Assembly (NCBI RefSeq): GCF_009827305.1
Contig: NZ_WTYJ01000002.1
Span: 806,001 to 870,000, forward strand
Direction: 5' to 3'
Length of the DNA: 64,000 nucleotides
Source: Croceibacterium xixiisoli
GTDB lineage: Bacteria; Pseudomonadota; Alphaproteobacteria; Sphingomonadales; Sphingomonadaceae
Shown: positions 1-9,572 of the stretch, in pieces
How positions within the stretch are numbered: position 1 is the first letter of the stretch
How the letters are laid out: each line of letters starts with the position of its first letter
Notes under the pieces: generated by a model
What the model was told of the DNA's origin: nothing
Database searches by the model: none
Seen by the model: only the letters and a program-made list of their open reading frames with translations
Program-made: the position numbers and the translations under genes

Positions 1-58
1 GCGTGGTGCAGAACGCTGCCTGATGGGTGCGCGGGGGCGTGGCCTCCGCGTGCCGCAA

Positions 59-1177
59 CTATCCGGAAACGCCGTGGCCGCGTGCGAGGTAGTCCAGGCT
101 CTGCATTTCCATCAACCGGCTGACAGTCCGATCGAATTCGAAGCTGCCATCGCCTGATGGATAAAGTTTTGCTGGTTCGGCCGCCGCTGTGGTGATCAGC
201 TTGACCCCATATTCATACAGGGCGTCGATCAGCTTGGTGAAGCGGATCGCCTCATTGCGGTTCTCCGGGCTGAGCATGGGAATACCGACCACGATGACAG
301 TGTGATAGGCGCGGGCAACCGCGAGATAATCCGCAGCGCCGAGCGGTTGCTGGCACAGCCGCTTGAAACTGAACACGCCCACGCCCTTCAGGCTTTTGGG
401 TACGAACAATGTTCGGCCATCGCACACTGGCAATTCGGCGGATGGGACATTTGCGGCGTCTTCGGGATTGTAGTCGGTCAGCCGGAAGAATGCCTGCCGC
501 ACCTGTGCCGTCGCGTCCGCGCCAATCGGGGAATGCCAGGTATCCATCCCGCCCAGCCGGTCGAGCCGGTAATCCGTAGGGCCGTTCAGTTCGATCACAT
601 CCATGTCCTGGCCGATCAGATCGATGAAAGGCAGGAACAGCGAACGGTTGATCCCGTCCTTGTAAAGATCCTGCGGCGGTCGGTTGGATGTGGTGACGAT
701 GGTCACATGCTGGTCCCGCATCAGCGCGGTAAACAGCCGCCCCATGATCGCGGCATCGGCCGTATTGTTGACGATCATTTCGTCAAACGCCAGGCAGCGC
801 AGATTGCGGGCAATACGCGCCGCCACCGGACCGATCGGATCGCCGCTTTCTTTGCGGCGTTCTTCCCGCATCAGCCCATCGACTTCCAGCATGAAGGCGT
901 GAAAATGCACCCGGCGCTTGTCGGTTATTGCAAGCGTATCGACAAACAGATCCATCAGCATGGATTTGCCGCGCCCCACGCCGCCCCACATATATAGGCC
1001 GCGAATGGGCGCAGGCTTGGCCCGGAAACGGCTCAGAAACCCGGTCGGGCGCCTGTCACCAGCTTCCAGTTCGCCCTGCAGCCTGGCCAGCCGCTCTGCC
1101 GCGGCCAGCTGTTCCCGGTCGGGGCGCAACTCGCCGGCGGCGATCAGGGCATGGTATCTTGCAAGGAGCTTGGTCAG
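59..1177 (-). CDS. zapE: ZapE/AFG1-family ATPase
   Basis: P-loop ATPase of the AFG1/ZapE family, a cytoplasmic or membrane-associated protein linked to division and to respiratory-complex quality control. Counting from the chosen start (372 aa), the Walker A motif GGVGRGKS lies near residues 65-72, an HFHAFM motif near 90, and the Walker B motif LAFDEM near 130. Downstream are the family's TSNRPP and NRSLFLPFI segments. The frame stays open far upstream, but similarity starts at [16 protein letters not shown]. No ATG, GTG or TTG lies next to that point; the only nearby candidate is a CTG at 1177 that overlaps the sdhB stop codon. A GTG at about 1246 would give a 23-residue extension. The family call is firm; the start is uncertain. 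It lies directly downstream of sdhB and is probably translated by coupling. Confidence 0.88.
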   Translation of the reverse strand: MTKLLARYHALIAAGELRPDREQLAAAERLARLQGELEAGDRRPTGFLSRFRAKPAPIRGLYMWGGVGRGKSMLMDLFVDTLAITDKRRVHFHAFMLEVDGLMREERRKESGDPIGPVAARIARNLRCLAFDEMIVNNTADAAIMGRLFTALMRDQHVTIVTTSNRPPQDLYKDGINRSLFLPFIDLIGQDMDVIELNGPTDYRLDRLGGMDTWHSPIGADATAQVRQAFFRLTDYNPEDAANVPSAELPVCDGRTLFVPKSLKGVGVFSFKRLCQQPLGAADYLAVARAYHTVIVVGIPMLSPENRNEAIRFTKLIDALYEYGVKLITTAAAEPAKLYPSGDGSFEFDRTVSRLMEMQSLDYLARGHGVSG

Positions 1178-1959
1178 ATGTGCCGCTCCACCTGCATCTT
1201 CTTGATCTCGGCAATGGCCTTGGCCGGACTTAGGCCCTTGGGGCACACATTGGCGCAGTTCATGATTGTGTGGCAGCGATAGAGGCGGAACGGATCTTCC
1301 AGATTGTCCAGGCGCTCCCCGGTCATCTCGTCGCGGCTGTCGGCCAGCCAGCGATAGGCCTGCAGCAGAATGGCCGGGCCCAGGAACTTGTCCGAATTCC
1401 ACCAATAGCTGGGGCAGGCGGTGGAACAGCAGGCGCACAGAATGCACTCATACAGACCGTCCAGCTTTTCGCGCTGTTCCGGGCTCTGCAGCCGTTCCTT
1501 GCCGCTCGGCGTAGTGGTGACGGTCTGCAGCCAGGGGCGGATCGAGGCATACTGCGCATAGAAATGGGTAAAATCGGGGACCAGGTCCTTGATCACCTCC
1601 ATATGAGGCAGCGGGGTGATCTTGATCGTCCCACCTTTCAAATCCTCGATCGCCGTGGTGCAGGCAAGACCGTTGGATCCTTCCATGTTCATCGAACAGG
1701 AACCGCAAATCCCTTCGCGGCAAGACCGGCGGAAGGTCAGCGTGGGGTCGATCTCGTTCTTGATCTTGATCAGCGCATCCAGAACCATCGGGCCGCACTC
1801 GTCAAGATCGATCTCGAACGTGTCGTAGCGTGGGTTCTGGCCGGATTCCGGATCCCAGCGGTAAATGCGGAACTTCTTCACCCGCGTTGCGCCGGGCGCG
1901 GTGTGATCGCGGCCCTTCGCTGAAATCTTGCTGTTCTTGGGGAGGGTGAACGTAGCCAT
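1174..1959 (-). CDS. sdhB: Succinate dehydrogenase iron-sulfur subunit
   Basis: Iron-sulfur subunit of respiratory complex II; it passes electrons from the flavoprotein SdhA to the membrane quinone site. The 261-aa protein shows the [2Fe-2S] ligands at Cys80, Cys85, Cys88 and Cys100, and the 4Fe and 3Fe cluster motifs at [12 protein letters not shown] (about 172-183) and [14 protein letters not shown] (about 229-242). The start at 1959 gives the usual MATF-type N-terminus and has AAGGA about 10 nt upstream; the frame remains open to 2061 but that extension is not conserved in character. sdhC, sdhD and sdhA are not in the window: the upstream neighbour is rne, so this subunit is encoded apart from at least its immediate partners. 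It overlaps the likely zapE start. Confidence 0.97.
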   Translation of the reverse strand: MATFTLPKNSKISAKGRDHTAPGATRVKKFRIYRWDPESGQNPRYDTFEIDLDECGPMVLDALIKIKNEIDPTLTFRRSCREGICGSCSMNMEGSNGLACTTAIEDLKGGTIKITPLPHMEVIKDLVPDFTHFYAQYASIRPWLQTVTTTPSGKERLQSPEQREKLDGLYECILCACCSTACPSYWWNSDKFLGPAILLQAYRWLADSRDEMTGERLDNLEDPFRLYRCHTIMNCANVCPKGLSPAKAIAEIKKMQVERHI

Positions 1960-2070
1960 TTTTATCCGTCCTTCGGAGCGTTGACGGTCTAGTAGCGTCT
2001 CAGGCGGGGCATTCAAGGGCGCACTGTCCCTACACTGCGGCATAGCCGCAACATGTGCCATAAAAGCAGA

Positions 2071-2097
2071 CCGGCCCCGGATTGGATCCGGGGCCGG
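2071..2097 (-). terminator. Hairpin terminator after rne
   Basis: A perfect 11-bp GC-rich stem (CCGGCCCCGGA and its complement) with a 5-nt loop sits 10 nt past the rne stop. Read on the minus strand it is followed by TCTGCTTTTA, a weak T tract. It separates rne from sdhB and probably ends most rne transcripts. Confidence 0.7.
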
Positions 2098-2106
2098 CAG
2101 TAATGC

Positions 2107-4974
2107 TTATGCGCCGAAAGTGCGCTGCCACCATCCGCGTCGCGGGGGGCCATCATTGTCATCGTCTTCAGCCTCGGCGTTCTGAGCTGTGCCTTCGTCA
2201 CCAGCTGCAGTCGCGTGAGCGGGGGGCGTTTCGTCAGCCGCTTCGACGACCGCATCAGCTTCAGCGACGGCAGGGGCTTCTGTCGGTGCTTCGGGAACCG
2301 GATCCGCCTTCTTGCGGCGGGTGCGCTTGGGCTTGACCGGTGCTTCTTCAGCCGGTGCGGCTTCGTCCGCTGCGGGCTCTGCCGGCGCAGCATCGGCCTT
2401 CTTGCGGCGGGTGCGCTTGGGCTTGGTCGGAGCCTCTTCAGCCGTTGCGTCTTCAGCGGGCGCTTCGGCGGCAGGAGCTTCAGCAGCTTCTACCGGCACT
2501 TCCGCTGCAGCATCGGCCTTCTTGCGGCGGGTGCGCTTGGGCTTGGCGGCCGGTGCTGCCTCGACCTCGGCTACGGCTTCCGGCTCGGCTGCTTTGCTGA
2601 CGGCCTCAACCGTCTCGCTTGCTTCGCTCTCAACCTGCGCTTCTGCTGCTACCTCGGCGTCGCCGTCGCTGGCGGCGGGCTCTTCACCTTCGGCTGTATC
2701 GTCCGAAGCTTCATCGGCATCCAGGGCATCGCCGTTCTCACTGGTCTCGCCGTTCTGCTTGCGCCGACGTCGACCGCCGCGACGACGGCGACGGCGTGGG
2801 GTCTCGCCATCTTCGGCTTCGGCCCCGGCTTCACCACCGGCCTGTGCAGACCCGCCATCGGCGGCTTCATCCGCACCGTCTTCGGTTTCGCCATTGGCAT
2901 CATCAACGGCTTCGGCATCATCACCTTCACCTTCGCCATCTTCCCGCTGGCGGTTCCGGTTGCGGCCACCACGACGACGGCGACGGCGCTTGCGGCGCCC
3001 TTCGTCATCTTCGCCGGGGGCTTCACGGCTTTCTTCTGCAGCTTCCTTTTCTTCTGCCTCGTCCTCATCCTCGTCGATGTCCTCAGGCAGATCGTCATCA
3101 TCTTCCTCGATGATCGGATCGAACCGGGGTGCCACCGCCGGGCGCGGGCCGGAGCTGGCGGCGCGCATCTTGGCGCCTTCGTCCTCGCCTTCGGGAATGA
3201 CCTCCACGGTCACGCCGTAACGCAGCTCGATTTCGGCCAGATCTGCACGCTTGGTGTTGAGCAGATAGATCGCCGCTTCGGTGGAGGCGAACAGCGAAAT
3301 CACCGTGCCCTTGCCCTTGGCTGCTTCGTCTTCGATCAGGCGCAGCGCAGACAGGCCGGCGCTGGATGCCGTCCGCACCAGCCCGGTGCCGTCACAATGC
3401 GGGCAGGAACGGGTGGTTGCTTCCAGCACGCCCGTGCGCAGGCGCTGGCGACTCATTTCCATCAGGCCAAAGCCGGAAATACGGCCCACCTGGATCCTGG
3501 CGCGATCGTTCTTCAGCGATTCCTTCATCGCCTTCTCGACCTTGCGGACGTTGGAACCATATTCCATGTCGATGAAGTCGATGACCACCAGACCGGCCAT
3601 GTCGCGCAAGCGCAACTGACGCGCGATTTCGCGGGCCGCTTCCAGATTGGTGTTGAGCGCGGTCTGTTCGATACCGTGCTCTTTGGTTGACCGGCCAGAG
3701 TTGATGTCGATCGACACCAGCGCCTCGGTCGGGTTGATCACCAGATAGCCGCCGCTTTTCAGCTGCACGACCGGATCATACATGGCCGACAGCTGGTCTT
3801 CTGCACCGGCCCGCTGGAACAGCGGTACAGGGTCGGAATAGGCCTTCACCCGCCGCGCATGGCTGGGCATCAGCAATTTCATGAAGGCCTTGGCGGATTT
3901 GTACCCTTCCTCGCCTTCCACGATCACTTCTTCGATATCGCGGTTGTAGATGTCGCGAATGGCGCGCTTGATCAGGTCGCTGTCCGAATGGATCAGGGCC
4001 GGAGCGCTGGACGCCATCGTGTTTTCGCGGATCTCGTCCCACAGGCGGGCGAGATAATCGAAGTCGCGCTTGATTTCGGTCTTGGTGCGCTGCAGCCCGG
4101 CGGTGCGGACGATCAGGCCCATCGAACGCGGCAGCGACAGTTCCGAAACGATTTGCTTCAATCGCTTGCGGTCGCCGGCCGAATTGATCTTGCGCGAAAT
4201 CCCGCCGCCATGGCTGCTGTTGGGCATCAGCACGCAGTAACGACCGGCCAGGCTGAGATAGGTGGTCAGCGCGGCACCCTTGTTGCCGCGTTCTTCCTTA
4301 ACGACCTGAACCAGCAGCACCTGCCGGCGCTGGATGACGTCCTGGATCTTGTACCGACGGCGCAGCGCCTGACGCTTGGCGCGCAGCTCGTCCATTTCCT
4401 TGGCACGGCCATTGCCGCCACGGCCCTGGCGCCGGCCCCGGCCACGGCGGTCGCGAGATTGCCCTTCGTCGCCATTGTCATTGTCTTCGGCGGCATGCTC
4501 GCCATCATCTTCGCCGTGATCCTCATCATCGTCATGGTCGACATGGCCGTCTTCGATGGTCGCGACTTCGTCGGATGCATGGGCATCGATTTCCTCGACG
4601 CCGGAGCCATCATTGCCGTTGTCTTCGAAATCCTCGCCGTCTTCCTCGTCTTCTTCAGCGGCGCGAAGCGCAGCCTCTTCATCCGCATGGGCCTGTTCTT
4701 CGGCCAGCAGAGCCTCGCGGTCCTGAGAGGGGATTTGGTAATAATCGGGATGGATTTCGCTGAAGGCCAGGAAGCCATGCCGATTTCCGCCGAAATCGAC
4801 GAATGCCGCCTGCAGAGACGGTTCGACCCGCGTTACCTTGGCGAGATAGATGTTACCCTTGATCTGCTTGTGTTCAGCAGATTCAAAATCAAACTCCTCA
4901 ATGCGATTGCCTTTGAGGACCGCCACCCGTGTTTCTTCCGAGTGGCGCGCATCGATAAACATGCGCGTTGCCAT
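2107..4974 (-). CDS. rne: Ribonuclease E/G
   Basis: Endoribonuclease of the RNase E/G family, core of the RNA degradosome. The 955-aa protein has the N-terminal S1 region (HGFLAFSEIH near residue 68), interrupted at about 85-190 by a long Asp/Glu/His-rich insertion, as in other alphaproteobacterial RNase E. The DNase I-like domain has the metal-binding VVIDFIDME near 465, and the zinc-link CPHCDGTG is near 525. The C-terminal 350 residues are low complexity: Glu/Asp blocks, Arg-rich blocks (RRRRRRGGRNRNR) and three copies of KPKRTRRKKAD near 810-888, probably RNA- or partner-binding. The start at 4974 (MATRMFIDAR) has GGAG 8 nt upstream and is preferred over 4992. It is followed by a strong terminator and transcribed divergently from the amidase gene. 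Confidence 0.96.
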   Translation of the reverse strand: MATRMFIDARHSEETRVAVLKGNRIEEFDFESAEHKQIKGNIYLAKVTRVEPSLQAAFVDFGGNRHGFLAFSEIHPDYYQIPSQDREALLAEEQAHADEEAALRAAEEDEEDGEDFEDNGNDGSGVEEIDAHASDEVATIEDGHVDHDDDEDHGEDDGEHAAEDNDNGDEGQSRDRRGRGRRQGRGGNGRAKEMDELRAKRQALRRRYKIQDVIQRRQVLLVQVVKEERGNKGAALTTYLSLAGRYCVLMPNSSHGGGISRKINSAGDRKRLKQIVSELSLPRSMGLIVRTAGLQRTKTEIKRDFDYLARLWDEIRENTMASSAPALIHSDSDLIKRAIRDIYNRDIEEVIVEGEEGYKSAKAFMKLLMPSHARRVKAYSDPVPLFQRAGAEDQLSAMYDPVVQLKSGGYLVINPTEALVSIDINSGRSTKEHGIEQTALNTNLEAAREIARQLRLRDMAGLVVIDFIDMEYGSNVRKVEKAMKESLKNDRARIQVGRISGFGLMEMSRQRLRTGVLEATTRSCPHCDGTGLVRTASSAGLSALRLIEDEAAKGKGTVISLFASTEAAIYLLNTKRADLAEIELRYGVTVEVIPEGEDEGAKMRAASSGPRPAVAPRFDPIIEEDDDDLPEDIDEDEDEAEEKEAAEESREAPGEDDEGRRKRRRRRRGGRNRNRQREDGEGEGDDAEAVDDANGETEDGADEAADGGSAQAGGEAGAEAEDGETPRRRRRRGGRRRRKQNGETSENGDALDADEASDDTAEGEEPAASDGDAEVAAEAQVESEASETVEAVSKAAEPEAVAEVEAAPAAKPKRTRRKKADAAAEVPVEAAEAPAAEAPAEDATAEEAPTKPKRTRRKKADAAPAEPAADEAAPAEEAPVKPKRTRRKKADPVPEAPTEAPAVAEADAVVEAADETPPAHATAAGDEGTAQNAEAEDDDNDGPPRRGWWQRTFGA
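2311..2545. repeat. Three-copy in-gene repeat in the rne 3' part
   Basis: A roughly 26-nt sequence beginning CTTGCGGCGGGTGCGCTTGG occurs identically at 2311, 2401 and 2521. On the minus strand it encodes the basic motif KPKRTRRKK. Spacings of 90 and 120 nt keep all copies in frame, and the linkers are Ala/Glu/Pro-rich. Confidence 0.9.
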
Positions 4975-5419
4975 TAAATATTCTCCGGGCACTGTTCCGG
5001 GGCGCGGCTATGCCAGGCGCCGAAACGTGCCTATCTGTGTGAATTCCGCCCCGCGAAAGAACCCTGCAGGCCGATGGGGCGGAGAGAGGATTGGCGCGTC
5101 CGGGCATAGGCCGGGCCGCGCTGCGGAATGTTATTGCCGGGGAAGGAAGGCGCAGCGAAATTGCCTGCGCGAGCGCGCCTGCCGCCGTGACGCAGCCTGT
5201 ATGCTGCGAATTGGCGGAGTGGCTCTTGCTTCTCATTCTGGGCATCAACCTGTAAGCTATTCCGGGCATTGGAAATACCAGCCCGGCCGGTGCCGAAACG
5301 CTGTGTTTCCGGCTAATGGCATTGCTAGCACCGGCAAATTCTGACGGCAACCTTATTGCGTGAAAGCCTAAAAATCGCTTTGCAGCAGCGGCGTGACATC
5401 AATATCCCCTTGGATAAGA
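4975..5419. other. Intergenic region between divergent rne and amidase genes
   Basis: 445 nt without a convincing gene. It must hold the promoters of rne (minus) and the amidase gene (plus), and probably a long rne 5' leader, as is usual for this autoregulated family. Frames that run through it lack Shine-Dalgarno sequences and resemble nothing I recognise. I could not assign -35/-10 boxes or an RNA family by eye. Confidence 0.6.
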
Positions 5420-6289
5420 ATGTCCTATCGCCTGCAGATCCTCTTGCTGTTTCTTGCGCCGCTGGCCCTTGTGGCTGGCTTGTTTGTGCTGGGCGTGAAC
5501 CTTCCGATGCTGCGGCTTGGGGAGAACTACGTCATTCGTTTCACCCTGCCCGAAGCGGGTGAGCCGGCGCAACTGCCGGTGGTGCAGGGGCCCGACGATC
5601 CTGCCCGCCCGCTGGTCGTGATCGATGCCGGGCATGGTGGGCGCGACCCGGGGGCAAGCGGGGATGGTTTTCGAGAAAAGGATATCGTGCTCGGCCTTGC
5701 CCAGGCGCTACGCGATGATTTGCTGGCTCAGGGTGGGATCCGGGTGGCACTGACCCGTAATGACGATCGATTTCTGGTGGTTGAGGAACGGTTCGAGATT
5801 GCCCGGGCGCTGGACGCAGATCTGTTCCTGTCGATCCACGCGGATTCTGCCGGTGAAAAGGCTGCGGTGTCGGGCGCCAGCATCTACACTCTCTCGGAAA
5901 AGGCATCGAGCGAGGCTGCAGCGCGGTTCGCGGCGCGCGAGAACACCGCCGATGCGGTTAACGGTGTGGTACTCTCGGGCCGCAATCAGACCGTCGATGC
6001 TATTCTGGTCGAACTCTCCCAACGACGCACCTCCGAAGGATCGGCGGAATTCGCCCGGCTGATTGAACGCGAAGGGCAGGGGGCGCTGCAGTTTCTGCCC
6101 CCGGCGCAGCGTTCGGCAGCGTTGCGCGTGTTGCGGGCCCCGGATGTTCCTTCAGTGTTGTTTGAATCAGGCTTCATTACCAATCCCGAGGATGCCGAAA
6201 GGTTGGCCTCGCCCGCTGGGCGCAAGCGCTTTGCCGAGGCACTGTCGCGGGCGATAAGGATATATTTTGCCCGCAACCCCTCAGAATAG
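5420..6289 (+). CDS. amiC: N-acetylmuramoyl-L-alanine amidase
   Basis: Zinc amidase (Amidase_3 family) that cleaves the bond between MurNAc and the stem peptide, acting in the periplasm at the septum. The 289-aa protein begins with an N-terminal membrane anchor or uncleaved signal (LQILLLFLAPLALVAGLFVLG, residues about 5-25). The zinc ligands are His72 (DAGHGG), Glu86 (REKDI) and His140 (LSIHADS), and the catalytic Glu249 is in LFESGF. There is no separate AMIN domain, so it is shorter than enterobacterial AmiC; the symbol is by family only. The ATG at 5420 was chosen because it places the hydrophobic segment at the N-terminus; an in-frame GTG at 5393 is possible. It precedes the PBP1A gene, a logical cell-wall pairing. 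Confidence 0.9.
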   Translation: MSYRLQILLLFLAPLALVAGLFVLGVNLPMLRLGENYVIRFTLPEAGEPAQLPVVQGPDDPARPLVVIDAGHGGRDPGASGDGFREKDIVLGLAQALRDDLLAQGGIRVALTRNDDRFLVVEERFEIARALDADLFLSIHADSAGEKAAVSGASIYTLSEKASSEAAARFAARENTADAVNGVVLSGRNQTVDAILVELSQRRTSEGSAEFARLIEREGQGALQFLPPAQRSAALRVLRAPDVPSVLFESGFITNPEDAERLASPAGRKRFAEALSRAIRIYFARNPSE

Positions 6290-6348
6290 TTTTCACTGCG
6301 CGGTTGAAACTGGCGCGATCTGCAATCTGCATGCTACAGCGCCGCGTC

Positions 6349-8871
6349 ATGTCCGATACCATCCAGGGCGCGGATGAATCCGCTGCATACCGTATTCGCC
6401 GCGATGCCAGCGGCCTGTTTGCGAAACTGCGCAATGCCTGGCGGCAGAATCGCTGGCTGCGTGGTGCGTGTTACGCCCTTATGGTTGCGCTGATCGGGCT
6501 GTTCGGACTGTGGATATTCGTCGCGCGTGACCTGCCGGATGCAGAGACGCTGCTCGATTACGAACCGCCGCTGCCATCCATGGTGCGGGGCATCGACGGG
6601 GAAATCGTCCATTCCTATGCCCGCGAACGTCGGGTGCAGTTGCAGTTCAAGGATTTTCCCAAACGCCTGATAGACGCCTACACCTCGGCCGAAGACAAGA
6701 CGTTCTGGACGCATGGCGGGATCGATCTGGGCGGCTTTGTCGGCGCGGTTATCGACTACACGCGCAAGATCGGATCGGGTGAGCGTGCGGTGGGCGGTTC
6801 GACCATCACCCAGCAGGTGGCGAAGAACATTCTGGTGGGTGACGAATATTCCGTTACCCGCAAGCTGAAGGAAATGCTGCTGGCCAGCCGCATCGAAGGC
6901 GTGCTGTCCAAGCAGGAAATCATCACGCTCTATCTAAACGAAATACCCCTCGGTCGCCGCAGCTTCGGCGTGCAGGCTGCCAGCCGGGCCTATTTCGACA
7001 AGGATGTTGCCGATCTCGACCTGCATGAAATGGCTTTCATGGCCATTCTGCCCAAGGCGCCGGAACGCTATGGCCGGGCAAAGTTCGTCGATGACGCCAT
7101 AGGTCGGCGCAATTTCGTGCTCGATCAGATGGTCAGCAATGGCCATATAACGGCCGCAGAGGCGAGCGCGGCCAAAGCCCAGCCGCTCGGCTTGGTGGCG
7201 CAGCGGTCCGATCCCAATACTTCGGATGCCGGCTATTTCCTCGAAGAAGTCCGGCGTCAGCTTATCGATCGCTACGGCGAACAGGCTGAAAACGGGCCCT
7301 ATAGCGTCTATGCAGGCGGCTTGTGGGTGCGAACTTCGCTGGATGCCCAATTGCAGGATGGAGCCCGCGATGCGTTGCGTGCGGGGCTGCTGCGTTATCA
7401 TGGCAGTCGCGGTTGGCGTGGGCCGGTGGCTACGCTGGATCCGGGCAACGGCGATTTGACCAGCCAGCTGGCCAGTTCGGCACTGGGCATCAACTATGAA
7501 AACTGGCGTGTTGGTGTCGTGGTCAGTCGCTCGGGCGGTTCGGCGCGGATTGGCTTCTCCGACGGATCAGAAGCGCCGCTCAGTGGTCTGCCAGATGCAC
7601 TGAAGACCGGCGATGTCATCGCCGTATCGCCGGCGGGGAGCGGGTGGCGCGTGCGCACCGTGCCCGAGGCATCGGGCGGCTTCGTCGCGCAGGATCCGCA
7701 CAATGGTCGCGTGCTGGCGCTGCAGGGCGGTTTCGATTTCCGCCTCGGGTCGTTCAACCGCGCAACGCAGGCGATGCGGCAGCCGGGTTCGACCATCAAA
7801 CCCTTCGTTTATGCGACGGGCCTCGATCACGGCATGTCCCCATCGAGCATGATCCCCGATCAGACCTATTGCTTCTTTCAGGGTGCACGCCTGGGCAACA
7901 AGTGCTTCCGTAATTCGGGCGGTGGTGGCGGCGGTGTTCACACCATGCGCTGGGGGCTGGAACAGTCCCGCAACCTGATGACCGTGCGGATCGCCATGGA
8001 CAGCGGCATGGACAATGTCATCCGCACCTTCGATCGCATGGGCATCGGTAAATATGATTCCTATCCGTCTTTTGCGCTGGGTGCTGGCGAAACCACCGTG
8101 TTGCGGATGGTCAATGCCTATTCGGCCCTGGTGAATCATGGGCGGCTGAATGCGCCGACGGTGATCGATTTCGTGCAGGATCGGCGTGGCAAGGTGATCT
8201 GGCGCGCGGATGAACGCGAATGCACCGGCTGCAACATGGCGGAATGGGATGGCAATCCGATGCCGCGCTTCGGCGAAAGCGGGCGTCAGGTGATGGATGG
8301 TCGTACGGCTTATCAGACCGTGCACATGCTCGAAGGCGTGGTTCAGCGCGGCACCGGTACGGTTCTGCGCGATCTCGACATTCCTCTGTTCGGCAAGACC
8401 GGCACCACCACCGGACCGAAGGAAACCTGGTTTGTCGGCGGCTCGCCAGATATCGTTGCCGGGGTCTACGTCGGTTTTGATCAGCCACGCAACATGGGCG
8501 GTTACGCACAGGGCGGCACGGTGGCGGCGCCGATCATCAAGCAATTCATCAAGGAAACGCGCGAACGCTGGACCGGGCGGCCCTTTATCGCGCCCGAAGG
8601 CGTGCGCATGGTCCGGGTGGATCGGCGCAGCGGCAAGCGTGTGTTTGACGGTTCGCCCAGCGATGATCCGCGCGCCGCGATCATATGGGAAGCGTTCAAG
8701 CCGGATACGGAACCTCCACGGGAAAAGCGCAGCGATCAGGTCGATCAACTGCGGGAACTGGTACTGGCGCAACTGCGGCGTCAACGGGCCGGGGCGCAGC
8801 AGAGCAACAGCGCCGCATCGCAGCGTGAAGAAACGGTAGATTTCGTACAGGAACAGGGCGGCCTCTATTAG
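6349..8871 (+). CDS. mrcA: Penicillin-binding protein 1A
   Basis: Bifunctional class A PBP that polymerises and cross-links peptidoglycan in the periplasm. The 840-aa protein has a cytoplasmic N-terminus, one TM helix at about 42-62, and a GT51 glycosyltransferase domain with catalytic Glu115 in SAEDKTFW and the GGSTITQQVAKN motif. An OB-like linker follows, then a transpeptidase domain with the SXXK motif at Ser481 (STIK), an SRN motif and KTGTT near 683. The ATG at 6349 lacks an obvious Shine-Dalgarno sequence, but the upstream in-frame TTG at 6304 would only add a non-conserved extension. The gene lies 59 nt after the amidase gene and 24 nt before the peroxiredoxin gene, probably one transcript. 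Confidence 0.95.
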   Translation: MSDTIQGADESAAYRIRRDASGLFAKLRNAWRQNRWLRGACYALMVALIGLFGLWIFVARDLPDAETLLDYEPPLPSMVRGIDGEIVHSYARERRVQLQFKDFPKRLIDAYTSAEDKTFWTHGGIDLGGFVGAVIDYTRKIGSGERAVGGSTITQQVAKNILVGDEYSVTRKLKEMLLASRIEGVLSKQEIITLYLNEIPLGRRSFGVQAASRAYFDKDVADLDLHEMAFMAILPKAPERYGRAKFVDDAIGRRNFVLDQMVSNGHITAAEASAAKAQPLGLVAQRSDPNTSDAGYFLEEVRRQLIDRYGEQAENGPYSVYAGGLWVRTSLDAQLQDGARDALRAGLLRYHGSRGWRGPVATLDPGNGDLTSQLASSALGINYENWRVGVVVSRSGGSARIGFSDGSEAPLSGLPDALKTGDVIAVSPAGSGWRVRTVPEASGGFVAQDPHNGRVLALQGGFDFRLGSFNRATQAMRQPGSTIKPFVYATGLDHGMSPSSMIPDQTYCFFQGARLGNKCFRNSGGGGGGVHTMRWGLEQSRNLMTVRIAMDSGMDNVIRTFDRMGIGKYDSYPSFALGAGETTVLRMVNAYSALVNHGRLNAPTVIDFVQDRRGKVIWRADERECTGCNMAEWDGNPMPRFGESGRQVMDGRTAYQTVHMLEGVVQRGTGTVLRDLDIPLFGKTGTTTGPKETWFVGGSPDIVAGVYVGFDQPRNMGGYAQGGTVAAPIIKQFIKETRERWTGRPFIAPEGVRMVRVDRRSGKRVFDGSPSDDPRAAIIWEAFKPDTEPPREKRSDQVDQLRELVLAQLRRQRAGAQQSNSAASQREETVDFVQEQGGLY

Positions 8872-8895
8872 GCTGCGGTGAGAGGAAGATCGGGC

Positions 8896-9438
8896 ATGAA
8901 GCGAGCATTGATGATAGCTGCAGTGGCCTTGGCCGCCACGCTGGCTCCGGCACCGGGCAGCGCCGCCCTGCAGCAGGGGACGCGTGCGCCGGACTTCCAT
9001 ACGCGCGGTGCGATCGCGGGCCGGGTGATCAATTTCGATCTCAACCGGGCGCTGCGCAATGGGCCGGTGGTGCTGTATTTCTTCCCTAAGGCTTTCACTC
9101 AGGGTTGCACGCTGGAAGCCAATGCCTTTGCGGAAGCGATGGATGACTTCAAGGCCGCCGGCGCCACGGTTGTCGGGCTTTCGGCCGACGATCTCGACAC
9201 TTTGCGCGAATTCTCGACCAAGGAATGCCGCGACAAATTCGCGGTGGCCACCGCCACCCCGGCCACCATCCGCGCCTATGATGTGACGCTGACGCGGGAA
9301 GGCAAGGATACCGGTGTGACGGACCGCACCTCCTATGTCATCGCGCAGGATGGCCGGATCGTGATGGCCCATTCCGATCTGGACTGGCGCGAACATGTCA
9401 GCCGCTCGCTCGCAGCGGTGCGGGCTCTGCGTCGCTGA
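8896..9438 (+). CDS. Exported PrxQ/Bcp-type peroxiredoxin
   Basis: Thiol peroxidase of the AhpC/TSA superfamily, Bcp/PrxQ type, which reduces hydroperoxides. The 180-aa precursor has a signal peptide (MKRALMIAAVALAATLAPAPGS) and so acts in the periplasm. The peroxidatic Cys71 is in FTQGCTLEA and the likely resolving Cys111 in TKECRD. The family's usual PKADTPGCT appears here as PKAFTQGCT. The start is fixed by AGAGGAAG at 8881-8888. It follows the PBP1A gene closely; the link to wall synthesis is positional only. Confidence 0.88.
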   Translation: MKRALMIAAVALAATLAPAPGSAALQQGTRAPDFHTRGAIAGRVINFDLNRALRNGPVVLYFFPKAFTQGCTLEANAFAEAMDDFKAAGATVVGLSADDLDTLREFSTKECRDKFAVATATPATIRAYDVTLTREGKDTGVTDRTSYVIAQDGRIVMAHSDLDWREHVSRSLAAVRALRR

Positions 9439-9572
9439 ACCGGCGGGCGGGGCCTGGCTCCGCCGCTGACGCCAGGCAGCAATTGCTGCCATCGGGCAGA
9501 GTTTTGTCGTGCCCCACTTTCGTATTGTGACGACCTGCGCTAGGCGGGCCGCTTGTTGTTTGGAGATAGTGC

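Noticed and set aside
4975-5419. Small frames in the rne-amidase gap as possible genes
   Set aside because: No RBS, no hydrophobic or conserved pattern, and the region must hold two promoters and a leader.
7567-9492. Minus-strand open frame of about 640 codons opposite PBP1A and the peroxiredoxin
   Set aside because: Shadow frame; it crosses two unrelated certain genes and has no start signal.
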